From assembly GCA_009869945.1 (NCBI GenBank), contig WIXG01000160.1, positions 62,001 to 126,000 of the forward strand: a stretch of DNA of 64,000 bases, given 5' to 3'. The translations under genes were made by a program, and so were the position numbers. This DNA is from Mesaphorura yosii (Eukaryota > Arthropoda > Collembola > Poduromorpha > Tullbergiidae). Shown here piece after piece: positions 1 through 14,182 of the stretch (position 1 is its first letter; every line of letters begins with the position of its first letter). The notes under the pieces are model-generated. The model did not search any database and had not been told where the DNA came from. It saw only the letters and a list, made by a program, of their open reading frames with translations.

Positions 1-1922
1 GCGCCCCCGACGCCCACATTCTCCTGCGTCTTTTCTTCTCGTGAGTTTGAGTCCGAAATTCTTTGCAGGGGCGGCGGAGCTGGTATCGGCATCTTCGAAT
101 TCCAGTTACGCGTATTGAAATCTACGTCTGAGCAGGGAGTGAGTCTTGGCATCGACGGAAGCGCTCGTTCCAGTCGGTGGAGGGCCTGTGGAGTGCGCGG
201 GTACTCCGTGGCGAGATTCTTCACCACTCGTCTCTTTTGATAGCCGGCTACGCCTGCTGTTGACACCCTTTCCTGTTGCATCTGCTCTTTTCGCTGCTGC
301 ACATTCTTAATTAGACTCGTCGCAGAGATCAAATTCCCAAGGCGCTTCAAGCCAGACAGTGCTGGAGGCGGCGGCGGCGTGAATTCGGCCGAGTTTGGAT
401 TGTTGCCGACGTGGCACCTGAGCATGTGTTCCTTCTTGCCCTGAATGGTCGCGAACGCCTGAGGACACGACGTGCAGTTGTGCACCAACTTTCTTCTCTT
501 GGGAGTGAAATTGCTTTGGGTCTCCATGCTGGTGGTTGGATTCTCGCTGTTGGGCCGTGGCGGAGTGGAATTATTGACTGGAACTGTTGCGAGTAGCAAA
601 ATAGGAACAATTTGTACCTGCTGACCATCTGCATTCGCCCTACCAGCATTTGCGATGTTTGCATTCAGAATATCGGTCAGTCGCTGCGGGTCGAACTGGT
701 TGTTAATCGCAAATGAAGAAGCAGGCATTGATGGCATTGGAAATATTGACCTTGACATTGGCATAGACATTGCTGGCACGATTGATTTGGCTGGAGGAGT
801 CTGAGTCTTGATCGGATTCGGAATTTCTCTTGCAAGGCGCCGAAGCGTCTTCTTGCGAGTGACGGATGTCCGAAGTCGATTTTGTCCAAATGTTTTGTCA
901 TCCAGCAGCATTTCGAGCGTCATGTTCTCGACCTTGGCTTTGCTGATGGTGGTTTGACTTTGATCATGAGGTTCGTGAGCTTGTGAACTTTCAGCAGGCA
1001 CAGGTGACAAAAGGTCTGTACTCGAGTCAGTCTTATTCTCTTGAGATAGGAACTCCGAATTCAAGTGGTCCATATGCTGCTCTAAATCCATGTCGGCCAA
1101 ATCTCCGTTGATATGTTGCCCAACATCTTCACCGTACAATGGAGAGAAGTTCGAGGAGAGTCCGGAAGGTGAAGGTGACGGAGGCACTTCTTCGATGATC
1201 AGGTCGTCATAATTGTCGTACTCGTAGTCGTACTCGTCGGTGCAGTTGTACACGTCTTCCAGAATTGAGGAAGGTTTGGCTATTGAAATTCTGCAAGAGA
1301 GAGAGACAATGATCTGGTGGGTGAGTCATTTCTCAGGCATTCTCTTTTTCATCATCATCGTCAACTCGTGCAATGCAAAATTACGTAAAATGATTCATTC
1401 ATCTTACTTTGGCTTTGCATTCGCGTCTTCCTCGTCCTCCTCCAATTCGACGCTGATAATTGAATCCGATGATTCAAGGCTTTCGAACGTCTCATAGCAC
1501 TCCAGTTCCAAGCCCGATTGCTCAAACTCGCCCTCGCCGCCTTCGCCTGGTGCCGTGTGCATGTCCTTTTCGGGAAGCCATGGCGCAGGCGGCAGAGGTT
1601 TATTGTCAACAGAGTTCAGTTTGATGGTGAAATCCTTCCGTTTAACAGGTGTGCTTTCCTCAGCTCTGAAACCAGAAGGCAAAACCTTGCAAAAACTGAA
1701 AGTCCGAAAAACCGAATACGGTTCGAGTATACCGGACCGAGTTGAGACAAAAACAAAAAAACATACACTACAAAGTTCCTGATGCTCTTACCCTGTGAGA
1801 TCAATTTCAGGATCAGGATGCGAGGCGCGCATGTGTTTCATGAGATCACGGACTCGAGGAACCACTGATGAACAATACTGACATTGGATCCAAGTCCGGT
1901 TGAACTCGAGCTCCTTGTCCAT
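1..1922 (-). CDS. C2H2 zinc-finger protein, 3' end missing at left edge
   Basis: Three exons: 1792-1922 (start ATG at 1920-1922), 1408-1665 and 1-1290. Both introns are GT-AG (GTAAGA donors; acceptors ending TTTCAG and TTGCAG), and all phases agree. The frame stays open to base 1, so about 559 residues are visible and the C-terminus is missing. The first exon carries one finger (CQYC, then HMRASH, residues 14-35). A second lies near residue 400 (CTSC, then HMLRCH). Between them is a long acidic and Ser/Pro-rich stretch, including a Tyr/Asp/Glu-rich run at the start of exon 3, then Met/Pro-rich and basic segments. A nuclear DNA- or protein-binding role is inferred from the fingers only; no orthologue is recognised. 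The next gene upstream (fumarase) ends on the same strand 714 bp away, so the promoter lies in that gap. Confidence 0.75.
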
Positions 1923-2636
1923 CGAAATGCGGGTGCAAATGCAAAGCGCAAATCACTGATCACGATCACATGCACATGCTTGCTGATTATGGACGAGGCT
2001 TGTCTGTATTCAAAGATGAGACCGAATGAATGTTGAAAACCACGGACAATGGACGAGTGTGGAGATGAACAAACTCGCTCTGTTGGAAGATGCGGACGAA
2101 CTGAGAGACGAACCGAGACTCGGCGGAGTGGAGAATAGAAGTTAGGAGCGAGAATGAATGCGAGCGCGAGCGAGGAATTAACCTCAATGCAGTTCAATGC
2201 ACTTTCCTCACTCGCTCGCTCGCTGTTCGTGTGCTCGAGTTGGCTTGAAATACGATATGCAATCTCAACTCAGCTCATCTGCTTGCCTTCACCGCAACGC
2301 ACACAATTCAACGCAAAGTGCAGAGACAGGACACAAAGTTCATTGACTCCATGCTCGTCTGCCCTTTCCTAACTTTCCTTGGACCCAGTGCCGTACTAGC
2401 ACTTCGTCCCAAAAAGCACAGCGCCAAAAATGCTTCCAAAATAGAATCGCATCTTGAGCCGAGTATTAATTAAAATTTATTCAGACTAGTTTCGCTACTT
2501 AATAACGCCAGCATTATTATTATCAAGTACAGTACGGTAGTTAGTGAGTTATTATCATTAATACACTTTCATTGGGTGCATTTTCGACAACTTAGATGAT
2601 TCAGGGCTCCACTGCTGGTGTGGCTGTGATTTCCGC
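1923..2636. other. intergenic, likely promoter of the left-edge zinc-finger gene
   Basis: No supportable coding exon here. It lies upstream of the zinc-finger gene and downstream of the fumarase stop. The part near 2460-2580 is AT-rich and probably holds the fumarase 3' UTR. No clear TATA box was seen. Confidence 0.4.
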
Positions 2637-4600
2637 CTACTTTGGTCCAAGCATGTCCTCCGGCCGCACCCACTTGTCAAACTCGTCCTCCTTCACGTAG
2701 CCCAGCTTCAACGCAGCCTCCTTCAGCGTCGTCCCCTCTTTGTGCGCCGTCTTTGCGATTTTAGCCGCCTAAAATTGCAACAGCAATAATTAAAGTTAAA
2801 TTAAAGTGATCTTGAGGAAGACCAAAGTCAGGCTGATCAGTCACTTGCCTTGTCGTATCCGATGTGAGTATTCAGCGCGGTGACCAACATCAGCGACTCG
2901 TGCAGCAGTTTTCCGATTCGATCCTCATTCGCCACAATTCCCTCCACGCAGTTGGTCGTGAAGGCCTTGGAGCTGTCTGCCAGCAGCCGAATTGAACGGA
3001 GGACGTTTGCCACCATCATCGGCTTGAAGACATTCAGCTCGAAATGGCCGTTGCTTCCGCCGATGGTGACTGCCACGTGATTGCCCATGACTTGAGCGGC
3101 AACCATCGTGATGGCCTCGCACTGTGTCGGGTTCACTTTGCCAGGCATGATGGAGGATCCGGGCTCGTTCTCAGGCAAACTCAATTCACCAAGACCGCAG
3201 CGGGGACCGGAGGCGAGGAAGCGGATGTCGTTCGCAATCTGCAGCAGAATGTGCATGTAACAACCGTCTCCTTCAATTGCCAGGTGATTGTTGATTGTCA
3301 TACCTTCATGAGCGAAACTGCGAGCACGTTCAAAGCTCCGGATACTTCGACCATCGTGTCGTGGGACGCCAACGCCTCAAACTTATTGGGTGCAGTCACG
3401 AACGGAAGCCCAGTCAGATCGGCCACGGCCTTGGCCACTTTGGTATCGAATCCGATCCTCGTGTTGAGTCCTGTGCCGACGGCGGTGCCTCCAGCAGCCA
3501 GCATGTATAGCCTCGGAAGTGTGGCCTTGACTCGCTCCAGCCCAAACTCGAGCTGCTGCACGTAGCCAGAAAACTCCTGACCAAGTGTTAGTGGAGTGGC
3601 GTCCTGCGTGTGCGTACGACCTATCTTGATGATTTTTTCGAACTTTTCCGCCTTCTTCTTGAGGGCGTCTTTGAGTCCGCTGATTGCGGGCAGGAGGCTT
3701 TTGTTGACTTCAACGGCCACGGAGATGTGCATGGCGGTGGGGAAGGTGTCGTTCGAGCTCTGACTCTTGTTGACGTGATCGTTTGGGTGCACAGGTGTCT
3801 TTGAGCCCAGTTCTCCACCCATAAGCTGAATGGCTCGGTTGGAAATCACCTCGTTGGTGTTCATGTTGGTTTGTGTGCCTGATCCAGTTTGCCAAATGAC
3901 GAGGGGAAAGTGCTGTTCGTACAACTCGCCGCTAATCACCTGGGAAATAGATTTAGTCGTGACTTACACCCGTACATGGGTGGGTATTAAGCTTAAAACT
4001 TTTTCATCGTCAAATTACTTCGTCTGCGGCTTTGCAAATAGCGTCTGCCACTTTAGTATCAAGCCCAAATTCCTTGTTGACCATTGCAGAGGCCTTCTTG
4101 AGCAGGCCCATGGCTTTGACGACGGGCATCGGCATGCGCTCCGCGGAGTCGCCGATCGGGAAGTTCATGACCGATCGAAGTGTTTGAGCCCCGTACAACT
4201 TCTCCGCGGGGACGTTCAGCTCTCCAAATGTGTCCTTCTCTACACGAAATTTCTCCTGTCAAAACAGAATACGAACAGTTAATTCCGGTCGAGTCGATTA
4301 AGAGTCGGTTAATTGAGTTAATTAATTAAGGTAGGAATAACTTACCATTGTGTTTGTTGTTGAGAAGTGGTTGTGAAATGAAGACGAGCACACGCCCATA
4401 AGAGGGACCCTGCTGCTCACATGACTCGAGCTCTGAAGTGGATAACCACTGTTACGTAAGAGCACATTACGCAAATGACTCGTCTTTAACGCAGCTGCAG
4501 CTGGACAGGAACTTAATGTGCGTGGATGAGATTTCTTGCTTTGACTTGACAATCTTCTCAGCAGCAGAGCGGTGGGGGCAGGAACACGCATTCCGCTCAT
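2637..4600 (-). CDS. FH: fumarate hydratase, mitochondrial (class II fumarase)
   Basis: Catalyses reversible hydration of fumarate to malate in the TCA cycle. Exons: 4346-4600, 4019-4255, 3304-3939, 2849-3238, 2637-2768; 549 residues. The match to animal fumarase runs from DTFGELNVP to the C-terminus DMLGPK. It includes [31 protein letters not shown] and the fumarase signature [11 protein letters not shown] (about residues 403-413). Residues 1-85 are rich in Arg, Ser and Leu and poor in acids, as in a mitochondrial presequence. The last codon of exon 1 is Met85, directly before the conserved core, so a cytosolic form could start there. The last intron (2769-2848) begins with GC, not GT (AAG|GCAAGT); only this donor keeps the conserved YDKAAKIAK join. 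A 40-nt 5' UTR intron (4604-4643) is possible but unusually short. The gene is head-to-head with armadillo. Confidence 0.95.
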
Positions 4601-4644
4601 CTTCTGAAACCCGCAATTACGTTAATTACAGATCACCACCTACC

Positions 4645-5447
4645 TGCTTGGTTTAACTCACAATACGAATTTGAATTCGAATTTCGAATTACGATCAATC
4701 GAGTAATCAAGTTCTCGCTTCGTCAAAAATCAACCGAACAGGTGATTTACACTGTACTGCACGATTTTGTGCTCTGTAGCCTGTTTTGCTCTTCTGCTTT
4801 GAAATGCGGGGAATTGTTATGAGATCGGACAAGCAGGTGGCGGCTCGCTCTAAGCCGAGAGCGCCGAGGCTGAAGCATTGCGGCCGGTCGGGGGCAAAAC
4901 GAGACATGGTCCAAAGCCATTTAAGCATTGCTACTGGCCAACGCAACGCAACCAACTGAAGGTGTGGTTTACATTCCATTCGTAACCCTTCTTTGGGTTT
5001 GGGGGTCTCGGGTTTGGGTTGTTGGGGACTCTCGACTGACTCGACAGAGGAAGGAAGCCATTCACCAAAACAGAATTCAATGCACTTCTGCTGTGATGTG
5101 CCATTGTTTATGAGTCAACGAATGAATAATCGCACTGCACAGTTCCTCATCCATTTGTCATCGGCGCACGGGTGAAATTAACTGACTTACTTAATTTATT
5201 AACACCGCAACTCGACTGACTGCACGGCAAAACCTAATTTATTTAATCGACCCGAACACAATCAGTATTCTAATCAGCCAATGTTAATTTATTTTAGTTA
5301 GTGCTTAGGATCGTGACTCGTGCAAGTGACAGTCCAGAGTTTAAGACACCGACCGGAGGCAGCGACAGGCAGCAAATCACTAAATCGGCAACTGCAACTG
5401 GCAAATACGTATAAAGAGTTACTGATTACTGATCCGAGAGACTGAAA
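4645..5447. promoter_or_regulatory. shared upstream region between fumarase (-) and armadillo (+)
   Basis: About 0.8 kb separate two divergent start codons, so both promoters and 5' UTRs must lie here or in unseen upstream exons. I see no coding exon and no clear TATA box. The region near 5180-5290 is AT-rich. Confidence 0.4.
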
Positions 5448-9658
<4,211 letters not shown>

Positions 9659-9833
9659 TCTAATCTGTGTCGTCGTCGCGTATTCCTATGCGTAACTGTA
9701 TTCATTCTGTTCATTGTTCGTACAATCCTCAACCTAAACTACATTTGTGTTAGCTTCCACATTCATCACTCGTATTCATTGTTCGTCTTATTGGACCTAA
9801 TTATTATACTTATGACATTATTATTGGTATTCC

Positions 9834-9839
9834 ATTAAA
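9834..9839 (+). terminator. polyadenylation signal of armadillo (ATTAAA)
   Basis: ATTAAA about 176 nt downstream of the armadillo stop. It lies only 14 nt before the stop codon of the convergent RRM gene, so the 3' ends touch or overlap. Confidence 0.5.
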
Positions 9840-9852
9840 CTTGTATACATTT

Positions 9853-10316
9853 TTAGCCATAAAATTTATCACGGCGCGTGCGCGTGTGCCCGTGGCCTGC
9901 TCTCATTTTCTTGTTGTCTGACCTGCTTCCAATCAGCTTCGGCACAATCAAACGCTGGCCTTCTAGTGTTGCCGTCTGACTCGCCCTCAAAGCACGGGGG
10001 CAGGCAACCTCAGACTCGAATCGAATCAGGGCGCATGGCAAACCACTAAAACAGAAAAAAGGGGGACAACATAGGCACGTGCACCTTTATTCCCTACGCC
10101 ACGAAAAGTGGCTAACTAATTGCATGAATGCGTTCACCTGCCGCCTACGTGTTTCTCGAGTGGCTGCACGATTCTGGTGCCCGATGCTTCTGGAAACAGG
10201 GTGGCCAGATCGAGGGCCTTCACTCGCCGAGGGAGGCTGCTTACTTGGAGCCGATGCGTCGAGTAGCTTCGAACCACCGACCTGCCCCTGGCCTTAAAGC
10301 GTCTGGAAGGTCGCAT
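9853..10316 (-). CDS. small RNA-recognition-motif (RRM) protein, two or more exons
   Basis: Exons 10138-10316 and 9853-10045 are joined by a 92-nt GT-AG intron (CAG|GTGAAC; acceptor TGTTTTAG), giving 123 residues. The join makes one RRM-like fold: RNP2-like LQVSSLP (23-29), an alpha-1 stretch with LATLFPEA, RNP1-like GLPCALIRF (61-69), a second helix, and a final strand LEGQRLIV. Neither exon shows the domain alone. The start at 10316 is uncertain. Its N-terminus is Arg/Ser-rich, like a mitochondrial presequence, which would fit a SLIRP-like protein, but that is inference. A longer model adds an exon at 10400-10585 (starting MFGRCCRCWC), spliced by a 44-nt intron to 10355, for about 198 residues. 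The gene converges on armadillo and is head-to-head with the filamin-like gene. Confidence 0.55.
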
Positions 10317-11116
10317 TGTTTCTGGTTCAGCGTTACAGTCACAGCATGAATCGAACTATCCGCTGTGTCTCCTGCTCTCTTTTCACAATGCTTTCTCACT
10401 GGGATTAATTCATTTCTCGTCCTGTGTAGATTATGATTTTTGACTCCGTTTGCATTTGTGTTCTCGACGCTCCCCGATGCCAACGTGGGTGTGGGCACCG
10501 ATAAGGTGGCTGGCTCGGCATTTGAGGGAGCCACCGTCGTCACCGTTTTTCTCTGGCACCAGCACCTGCAGCACCTTCCGAACATTTTATCTTCGCTTCC
10601 TTACTTTTACTTCGTGTTGCATTCCAATTTGCAAGTAATTGGAGACCGCTTATGCCGGTGTCACCGCAGTTTGGAGGATTCGGTTGCAAACAGGTGACCC
10701 TGTCACGTGACAACTCCTTCTGTGTTATCCCTTTAGGAAGGGTCTTTCGAAGGATTCATGACTCATCCTGTCGGTTTACAACAAGGAATTAAAGTCAGTC
10801 AAGTGTTTTCGGGATCGGCTGCCAAAATGCAGATCGAATATCGAATTAGTTGATGAGTCGCTTTCCGCCCACGTCCTCCCAACCGAACAGGAAATGGGGT
10901 GTAACACAGTGAACCAAATAACCAAATTCCTGGCACACACAAAAGCACAAACACAAGAGACAGACGGGAGGAAGATGAGATGATCTTGAAAAGTGAAACA
11001 AAAAGCTATTTTTAACTCGTTAGCACATCTTGACTTCTGATCTGTGTGCACGCCACACGCAGCGATGCTCCACTCTGCAGGAGGACGAGCAGTCTTGCAG
11101 CGATCCCACTCCGAAG
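10317..11116. other. upstream region between RRM gene (-) and filamin-like gene (+)
   Basis: Holds a possible extra first exon of the RRM gene (10400-10585, minus) and the 5' region of the filamin-like gene. Just before the latter's Met there is an acceptor-like CTCTGCAG ending near 11090, so its 5' UTR, or a longer reading frame back to 11030, may be spliced. Nothing else is supportable. Confidence 0.35.
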
Positions 11117-11752
11117 ATGTCTGCCGCGTACATTCAGGCGTACGGCGACGGGCTCCGCTTCGGCACGGCGGGCCTGCCATCCGTCTTCTGCCTCAACCCC
11201 AATGGGCAGGACCCGCAGGGCATCACCTTCGCCGTCGAGGGTCCGTCTCGACCAGAGTTCAAGTTCAACCATCTGGCGGGTGGGATTGTGGAAGTCACCT
11301 ACGTACCCACCTTCCCAGGCCCCTACCGCATACACATTAAATTCTTCGGACGCGACATCACAGGATCCCCTTTTCAAGTAAGATGCTTCGGCGAGCTAAC
11401 AAAGCACATTACATTCTAATTGAGAGGCTGTGCTTAGATTCAGGTGACCGGCGACACGATGCCGATGGCTGACGCTGTGACGAGCAAGGTCAAGGTCTCT
11501 GGGCCGGCTCTCACGCACGGCCGCTCGCTGATCACGAACCAGTTTCTGCTCGACGCCCGCAATTCGGGCGTGGCTGGCGGGCTGAGCGCCTTCATGGAAG
11601 GTCCTGGACACGCTGAGGTGGGTTTCAAGGAGAATCTCGACGGGACGGTGCACGTGCAGTACAAGCCATCAAACTCTGGTGTGTACAAACTCCACCTGAA
11701 GTTTGGCGACGTCCACGTGCCAGGCTCGCCCTTCACAATCAACGTCAACTAA
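11117..11752 (+). CDS. short filamin-like protein with two filamin-type Ig repeats
   Basis: Exons 11117-11377 and 11438-11752 (60-nt GT-AG intron), 191 residues from the Met used here; an in-frame upstream Met at 11030 would add 29. Each exon holds most of one filamin/ABP280 repeat. Repeat 1 contains FKFNHLAGGIVEVTYVPTFPGPY and ends GSPFQIQV. Repeat 2 begins VKVSGPALTHG, contains DGTVHVQYKP and ends GSPFTINVN followed by the stop. Filamin repeats bind membrane and signalling partners of the actin cytoskeleton. No actin-binding domain, no further repeats and no C-terminal dimerisation repeat are visible nearby, and the opposite-strand RRM gene occupies the upstream 1.2 kb. It is either a stand-alone two-repeat gene or a detached piece of a larger filamin gene. 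Confidence 0.8.
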
Positions 11753-11799
11753 TCGGAAGCTGATCAGAATTCGCTGTGCTGGTGGCTTGTGCAAGTATT

Positions 11800-11805
11800 T
11801 TTATT
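11800..11805 (-). terminator. polyadenylation signal of PEX7 (AATAAA on minus strand)
   Basis: AATAAA on the minus strand, about 90 nt past the PEX7 stop, inside the likely 3' UTR of the convergent filamin-like gene. Confidence 0.55.
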
Positions 11806-11880
11806 CCCTGCATTTATCAATCGAAAATAACATTAAACTCTGCTATCTGCTTATCTGTGCGTAGATTCAATAGCCAAGGC

Positions 11881-11886
11881 AATAAA
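11881..11886 (+). terminator. polyadenylation signal of filamin-like gene (AATAAA)
   Basis: AATAAA 129 nt after the filamin-like stop and 7 nt before the PEX7 stop codon on the other strand. Together with the minus-strand signal at 11800 this predicts 3' UTRs that overlap by about 100 nt. Confidence 0.55.
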
Positions 11887-11892
11887 CTAAAA

Positions 11893-12989
11893 TTAGGCCG
11901 ACTTCTGAAAGCATTTTGGAGTGAATATTTGAATGGTTGAGTCCCAGGCGCAGCTGACCATCTCACCCTTCCGGTGCAGGTTCCAGTCGAGTCCGTACAC
12001 AAACTCCGAGTGGTGGCTCACGATCTCCAGACTCGGGTCGGGCAGGCCCGTGTCGAACAGCCGCACGCTGAGGTCGTAGCTGGCCGAGGCGAGAATTCCC
12101 GGGTGGAAGGGCGAGAATTTGATCCGCTTCACCGCGTGGCCATGGTCCTCCAGCTGGAAAATTGGCAGTGTGTAGTTTCTGAGGTCCCACCCGCGAATGA
12201 CACAGTCTGACCCCGCCGTGGCCACGACGTTGTCAGTGTACTTGGCCCAGTCACAGGTCAGCAGCTCCGAGTCCGAAGCAGACAGGAATATTTGGGCTTT
12301 CTTCGTGTCGGCAGTCAGGTCCCAAAGTTGCAGAACTCCGTCGCCTTTACAAACGTTCAAATCATGTCACCCAATAAGTTTACAGTATAAAAGTTGACTT
12401 CCGGTAGATATGACTATTTTAATAGGATCTTACTGGAAACAGAAATGTAGGTCTGTGCTCGGTGGGGCGACCACATGGCCTGGTAGACCATCAGATCGGA
12501 GACCACCATCTTGAGAGAAGGCCAAGGGGCGTTCAGCGCCATGTCGTAGCAGTTGACAGTTCCGTCCCAGGATGAGGCGAGGAGAGTGTTGGAGAACTTG
12601 GGCAGGTTCCAGTCAAGACTCGACATTTCCCTCCGACTCCGCTGCGCTCTGAACTCGTGGACGGGGACGCGAGGGTACTTGGAGCCTGTGTTCCATACCT
12701 GCACGAACCCGTCTCCCGCCCCGGTCGCCATCACATTCGGCTCGCTCTCGCTCCAGGCAACGTCGTACAGATTATCACGATAGTCCATTTTGTACAGTTG
12801 CTCCAGCTGACCAGTCGCCTCGTTCCTCTCCAGCACGAAGAGATAGCCTTCTCCTTGCAGTCCGTACTCGGTCCCAGTCACACACGCCAGCCGGTGCTCG
12901 CTGAATGGCGAGAATTTGACGGACTGTCCATGTGTCTCGCCAGTATGAAATGAACAACTCTGGAAACTAGGCGGAGCAGCAGCAGCCAT
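11893..12989 (-). CDS. PEX7: peroxin-7, PTS2 import receptor (WD40)
   Basis: Cytosolic receptor that carries PTS2-tagged enzymes into peroxisomes. Exons 12434-12989 and 11893-12344, joined by an 89-nt GT-AG intron in phase 1; about 335 residues, near the family's usual 320. WD40 repeats cover nearly the whole protein. Recognisable pieces include VKFSPFSEHRLACVTG near the N-terminus, the WD ends VQVWN and LQLWD, SDCVIRGWDLRN, VKRIKFSPFHPGILASASYD and the C-terminal CAWDSTIQIF. The start chosen is MAAAAPP, because an acceptor-like TTTAATTCGCAG sits just upstream at 12996. The longer frame starting MFNSQ would begin inside the putative UTR intron. PSMG1 ends only about 165 bp upstream on the same strand. 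Confidence 0.93.
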
Positions 12990-13133
12990 CTTGCCCTGCG
13001 AATTAAACACACAAAACTGTATTGTAACTCGCCATCACTCATTCTACAAGTATTCATGATGAGGAATTAATTCTGGAATGGGCAACCAACGCACACGCAT
13101 ACGCAAGTACAGTAAAACGAAAAAGTACGTCAA

Positions 13134-13139
13134 TTTATT
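13134..13139 (-). terminator. polyadenylation signal of PSMG1 (AATAAA on minus strand)
   Basis: AATAAA on the minus strand only 16 nt past the PSMG1 stop, implying a very short 3' UTR and leaving little over 100 bp for the PEX7 promoter and 5' UTR. Confidence 0.55.
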
Positions 13140-13155
13140 CCTGGAAATGACCACT

Positions 13156-14182
13156 TTAAATGTACAAGTTGGATTCAGAAACATGAGCCAAATTAGTCGT
13201 GGAGGCGCGGTTGATGTCGAATTTGAGAAGGTTGGCATTTGTGAAATACTGCGCAAGATTTAGCTCTTCTCCGCCCGAATTTGCTTCAAAGTTCTCCATT
13301 TTCAGTGAATCGAGGAATGACTTGACGGAAATGGAGTCCACCAAATCTGACTCGCAGTAAGCGATCAGCATCAGTCCGGGCTTGTCAATCATCTCACAAT
13401 GTGTCAGCACTGAAATTGGAATGGACTAATATAATGATGGATCCAACGTATTTTCAATTTGTAATAATGAACTTGCCAGCTGCGCTAATTCCAGCAATCA
13501 GATTCGGTTGAGGCAGTAAATCAGCAGACTTTCCTACCCACTTTGTCTTGTATGAATTGTTCTTCACGTAGAACAATTTTCTTTCAGCGAGATCTTTGCT
13601 GCCTTGAAATAGCGCAAGAGGTTCATTGTGGAATACTACAACTTGTGCCACTGCCAGGAAGAACATTTGGAGCTGCTCCATAATCTCGTGCGCGAAAGCT
13701 CGTGGGATCCCGTAGGCATCAATCAAAGCAAACAGCAGTGTCGTTGATGTAGACTTGATTCGCACAATTCTGGCCACAATCTTCTTTCGGGGTCGCTCTA
13801 GAAGCGAGTCAACCGTGCCCTCCTTTCCGACAAACTCGATGTGACCCAGCAGTTCGTAGTTGGAGTTCGCACTCTGACTTGTCAAGTAGCCTTGACCAAA
13901 ACCAACTGCCACCTTCCCATTGAAAATGCATAGAATTCCTGCTGGTTCTGTTTCACCAGCAATCACCTTTCTAACGAACGATTCTCCGGCTTCCGTCCTC
14001 ACCAGCTCTATCCTGTACACGAATACCCTATCAGTAACGAGTTTTCAATTAACTACGATTCGCATCATTAAGCCGTACCCAAAAGGTGGAGCGGAGTCTG
14101 GTTCCAGTTCTTCATCTTCATCGTCGGCAAATGCTCTCGAAGTTTCGTAAATGACTTCTCCATAGCTGATGGTTGAAGCCAT
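13156..14182 (-). CDS. PSMG1: proteasome assembly chaperone 1 (PAC1/PSMG1)
   Basis: Pairs with PAC2 to guide assembly of the 20S proteasome alpha ring. Exons 14079-14182, 13477-14027 and 13156-13409; 302 residues against 288 in human. The N-terminus (SYGEVIYE, then an acidic DDEDEELE run) resembles human PAC1, and so does the QPN...ISAAVLTHC segment. The last three residues, Leu-Tyr-Ile, form an HbYX motif, the type used to dock in alpha-ring pockets. Intron 1 is 51 nt. Intron 2 (13410-13476) starts with GC (GCTG|GCAAGT). Only that donor gives the conserved AAVL; the nearby GT would give a stop within five codons. The gene is head-to-head with RSK. Assignment rests on remembered homology to a fast-evolving family. 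Confidence 0.85.

Noticed and set aside
10255-10300. tRNA-like T-loop (GGTTCGAAG) on the minus strand
   Set aside because: No matching acceptor stem, anticodon arm or spacing; it lies inside the RRM exon.
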